64,000 bases of DNA, taken from Chitinophagales bacterium (GTDB taxonomy: Bacteria > Bacteroidota > Bacteroidia > Chitinophagales > Chitinophagaceae). Positions 62,295-64,000 of the stretch are shown here, in pieces (position 1 is the first letter of the stretch; the number at the start of each line of letters is the position of its first letter). The stretch is from NCBI GenBank assembly GCA_017303455.1, contig JAFLBM010000004.1:173899-237898 (forward strand), read 5' to 3'. A program made the position numbers and the translations under genes. A model generated the notes under the pieces. That model did not search any database, was not told the DNA's origin, and worked only from the letters and a program-made list of their open reading frames with translations.

Positions 62295-63275
62295 TTATTG
62301 TTTTCTTTTTTGTTTCTCCAGCTTCCTGAAATAACCCCTCAGCAGGAAATTATGTTTTAATGCCTCCATGTTCTGGTTAAATCCATCAGTCCCTTTCTCA
62401 ATATTGGATAAACTGTTATTAAGCTTTATCAGCAGCGCAGAATCTTTCAACAGAGCATGGGCCGTTCCGTTGCCACTATTAATATCATCTTTAATCCCTG
62501 CTGTTAGCTTCGACAGTTCAACCACCAGTCCCGTAGCATGGTCACCCACCTGCTGAATTTTCAGCAAAGCCTCGTCCAGGTTCCGGGCAATGGATGTATC
62601 CGTCAGTATCGCACCCAATGAGCCTTTCCCGCTTTTTACATCGGCGATAATGCTGTGAAGATCTTTCACCATTTCATCTGCCCGCCCGGTGGCATGGCGG
62701 ATACTCAGCACTGATGCCCGCAGGTTATCCGGAAGCTCCGTTTCATTCAGCAATTTCCAGATAGCTGCGCTGTTATTGATACGCAACACGGTTGACTTCA
62801 ATTCTTCTGAGATCACAGCTATATTCCTGTTGGTCTTATCAAGCGTCTCCAGCATATCTTCCGTGCTGATATTTTTTTTCGTCGCCAGCAGGTCCCCGTC
62901 TTCTGCCAGCGGGGAACCGTCTTTGGAAGCTGTGATATTCAATATCCGGTTTCCCATTAATCCATCCGTACTCATACTGACGATATCCCCTTTGTGAATA
63001 TATTTTTTCATCTTCACATCAATCAGCATCGCCACTTCGATCAGCGTATCGCTGAGTATCCTGATCTTCTTCACCGTTCCCACCTGGATACCGGCATAGC
63101 GTACATTGTTTCCCACTGTTAAGCCCTGTACATTCTCAAACCTTGCTGTTAGCTTGTAATTTTTCCCAAAGAGATTATTATCCCTGCCAATCATATACAG
63201 TGAAAAGATCAGCAGCAACAGGCCCGCCAGGACAAAAATCCCCAGTTTCAGGTTATTGATCGGTCTCTTTGTCAT
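62295..63275 (-). CDS. MCE-family lipid transport protein (MlaD-like)
   Basis: A 326-aa protein. One N-terminal membrane helix (LGIFVLAGLLLLIFSLYMI, residues about 10-28) precedes the MCE domain: FENVQGLTVGNNVRYAGIQVG and IVSMSTDGLMGNRILNI. A long helical C-terminus follows, longer than E. coli MlaD. It captures phospholipids and works with the ABC ATPase encoded four bases upstream (starts/stops overlap). A permease gene is expected to the right of the window. Confidence 0.92.
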   Translation of the reverse strand: MTKRPINNLKLGIFVLAGLLLLIFSLYMIGRDNNLFGKNYKLTARFENVQGLTVGNNVRYAGIQVGTVKKIRILSDTLIEVAMLIDVKMKKYIHKGDIVSMSTDGLMGNRILNITASKDGSPLAEDGDLLATKKNISTEDMLETLDKTNRNIAVISEELKSTVLRINNSAAIWKLLNETELPDNLRASVLSIRHATGRADEMVKDLHSIIADVKSGKGSLGAILTDTSIARNLDEALLKIQQVGDHATGLVVELSKLTAGIKDDINSGNGTAHALLKDSALLIKLNNSLSNIEKGTDGFNQNMEALKHNFLLRGYFRKLEKQKRKQ

Positions 63276-63994
63276 TATTCAAAAAATTGTTTGACATTAG
63301 GATCGTTATTTAGTTTTAGTTCCTCATAGGTACCCTGCGCATAACAGGTGCCACCAATCAGCATAATAATGCGGTCGGCTGTCATCCGGATACAATTCAT
63401 ATCATGCGAGATGATAAGAGCAGAAGTATTGTATTTTTCACCCATTTCTTTAATGAGTTTACTGATCCCTTTCCCGGTAATAGGGTCAAGCCCTGTGGTA
63501 GGTTCATCATACAATACAATTTCCGGGTCAAGTATCAATGTCCTTGCCAGTGCAATTCTCTTCCGCATACCACCCGATAATTCTGCCGGCATCATATCCA
63601 CGGCATGGGCAAGACCGACATTATTCAACACTTCCAATACTTTGGCATCCTGCTCCGCTGCTGTCATTTTTATCCAGTGCCGCCGAAGCGGGAACTCCAG
63701 GTTTTCCCGCACCGTCATGGAATCATACAGTGCATTGCTCTGAAATAAGAATCCCACTCTTGACCTGATCTTATCCAATTCCTGGTGATCAAGGTTCTCT
63801 ATATCCTGCCCCAACAGCCGGATACTTCCTTTGTCAGGCCGCATCAAACCAATGATGCATTTGATAAGTACGGATTTCCCGGACCCCGACTTCCCTAATA
63901 CCGCCACATTTTCTCCATTACCAAGAGTAAGACTGAAATCAGCCAATACAGTATTATCTCCGAATGATTTGTACAAATGTTCAATTGTTATCAC
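63275..63994 (-). CDS. ABC transporter ATP-binding protein (MlaF-like)
   Basis: A 239-aa ATPase. Walker A GKSGSGKSV (about residues 34-42), Q-loop LFQSNAL, signature LSGGMRKRIALAR, Walker B IVLYDEPTTGLD and an H-loop SHD are all seen. The sequence SGGMRKR is typical of the MCE/Mla class. It overlaps the MCE gene by one base (ATGA-type) and starts six bases from the right edge, so the permease gene that should lie upstream is outside the window. Confidence 0.95.
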   Translation of the reverse strand: MITIEHLYKSFGDNTVLADFSLTLGNGENVAVLGKSGSGKSVLIKCIIGLMRPDKGSIRLLGQDIENLDHQELDKIRSRVGFLFQSNALYDSMTVRENLEFPLRRHWIKMTAAEQDAKVLEVLNNVGLAHAVDMMPAELSGGMRKRIALARTLILDPEIVLYDEPTTGLDPITGKGISKLIKEMGEKYNTSALIISHDMNCIRMTADRIIMLIGGTCYAQGTYEELKLNNDPNVKQFFE

Positions 63995-64000
63995 CGCTGC

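Overview
The window looks like a Bacteroidota chromosome, most likely Chitinophagaceae or a close relative. Reasons: promoter -7 boxes of the TAnnTTTG type, almost no Shine-Dalgarno sequences, many short lipoproteins, and Bacteroidota-typical families (DUF3810, DUF2723, DUF4134/TraE, the MtaB and MCE types seen here).

There are two parts. Positions 1 to about 34.6 kb are AT-rich accessory DNA that looks like a mobilizable or integrative element (no integrase is visible; the left end lies outside the window). Positions about 34.8-64 kb are richer in G+C and hold ordinary housekeeping genes.

Accessory part, left to right: the end of a CopB-type metal ATPase followed by a His-rich lipoprotein, a TlpA-type thioredoxin and a beta-propeller lipoprotein (metal cargo, 1-3064); a minus-strand block with a giant methyltransferase/SNF2 helicase, an orphan TraE (DUF4134), small membrane and regulatory proteins, a LuxR-type membrane regulator and a GNAT acetyltransferase (3134-13884); two 150-bp structured repeats flanking a gamma-glutamylcyclotransferase-like gene (14091-15029); SSB, DUF932, an HNH protein, RadC and a GmrSD-like DUF262/DUF1524 protein (15339-20704); an oriT-like cluster of inverted repeats followed by a MobC-like protein, a relaxase and a VirD4/TraG coupling protein (21229-24956); a Pif1-like helicase (25093-26841); then the most interesting locus.

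That locus (26925-32896) is a compact operon: XRE regulator, Fe-S Cas4-like PD-(D/E)XK nuclease, long prokaryotic Argonaute with an apparently complete DEDD tetrad, a 121-aa helical protein, a HELGH zinc metalloprotease, a winged-helix-like protein and a small membrane protein. Its promoter has both Bacteroidota boxes, overlapped by two copies of a 19-bp near-repeat 32 bp apart, the layout expected for autorepression. I infer a guided defence system whose repressor may be controlled by the co-encoded protease. The Argonaute MID region does not show the usual Y..K..Q guide-5'-phosphate residues, which hints at unusual guides. A DUF1016 nuclease and a small basic protein close the element, followed by a cluster of inverted repeats near the boundary.

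Chromosomal part: lipoprotein, DUF2130, phosphopantetheinyl transferase, dCTP deaminase, TspO, DUF3810, YceD-rpmF-plsX, an M14-like peptidase, a frameshifted small membrane gene, tRNA-Lys, SDR, SAM hydrolase, deoxyribonucleotidase, DUF2723 membrane protein, a VWA/AAA+ pair, MurB, a GH13 lipoprotein, PriA, PlsC, DUF4258, MtaB and the MCE/ABC (Mla-like) genes running off the right edge.
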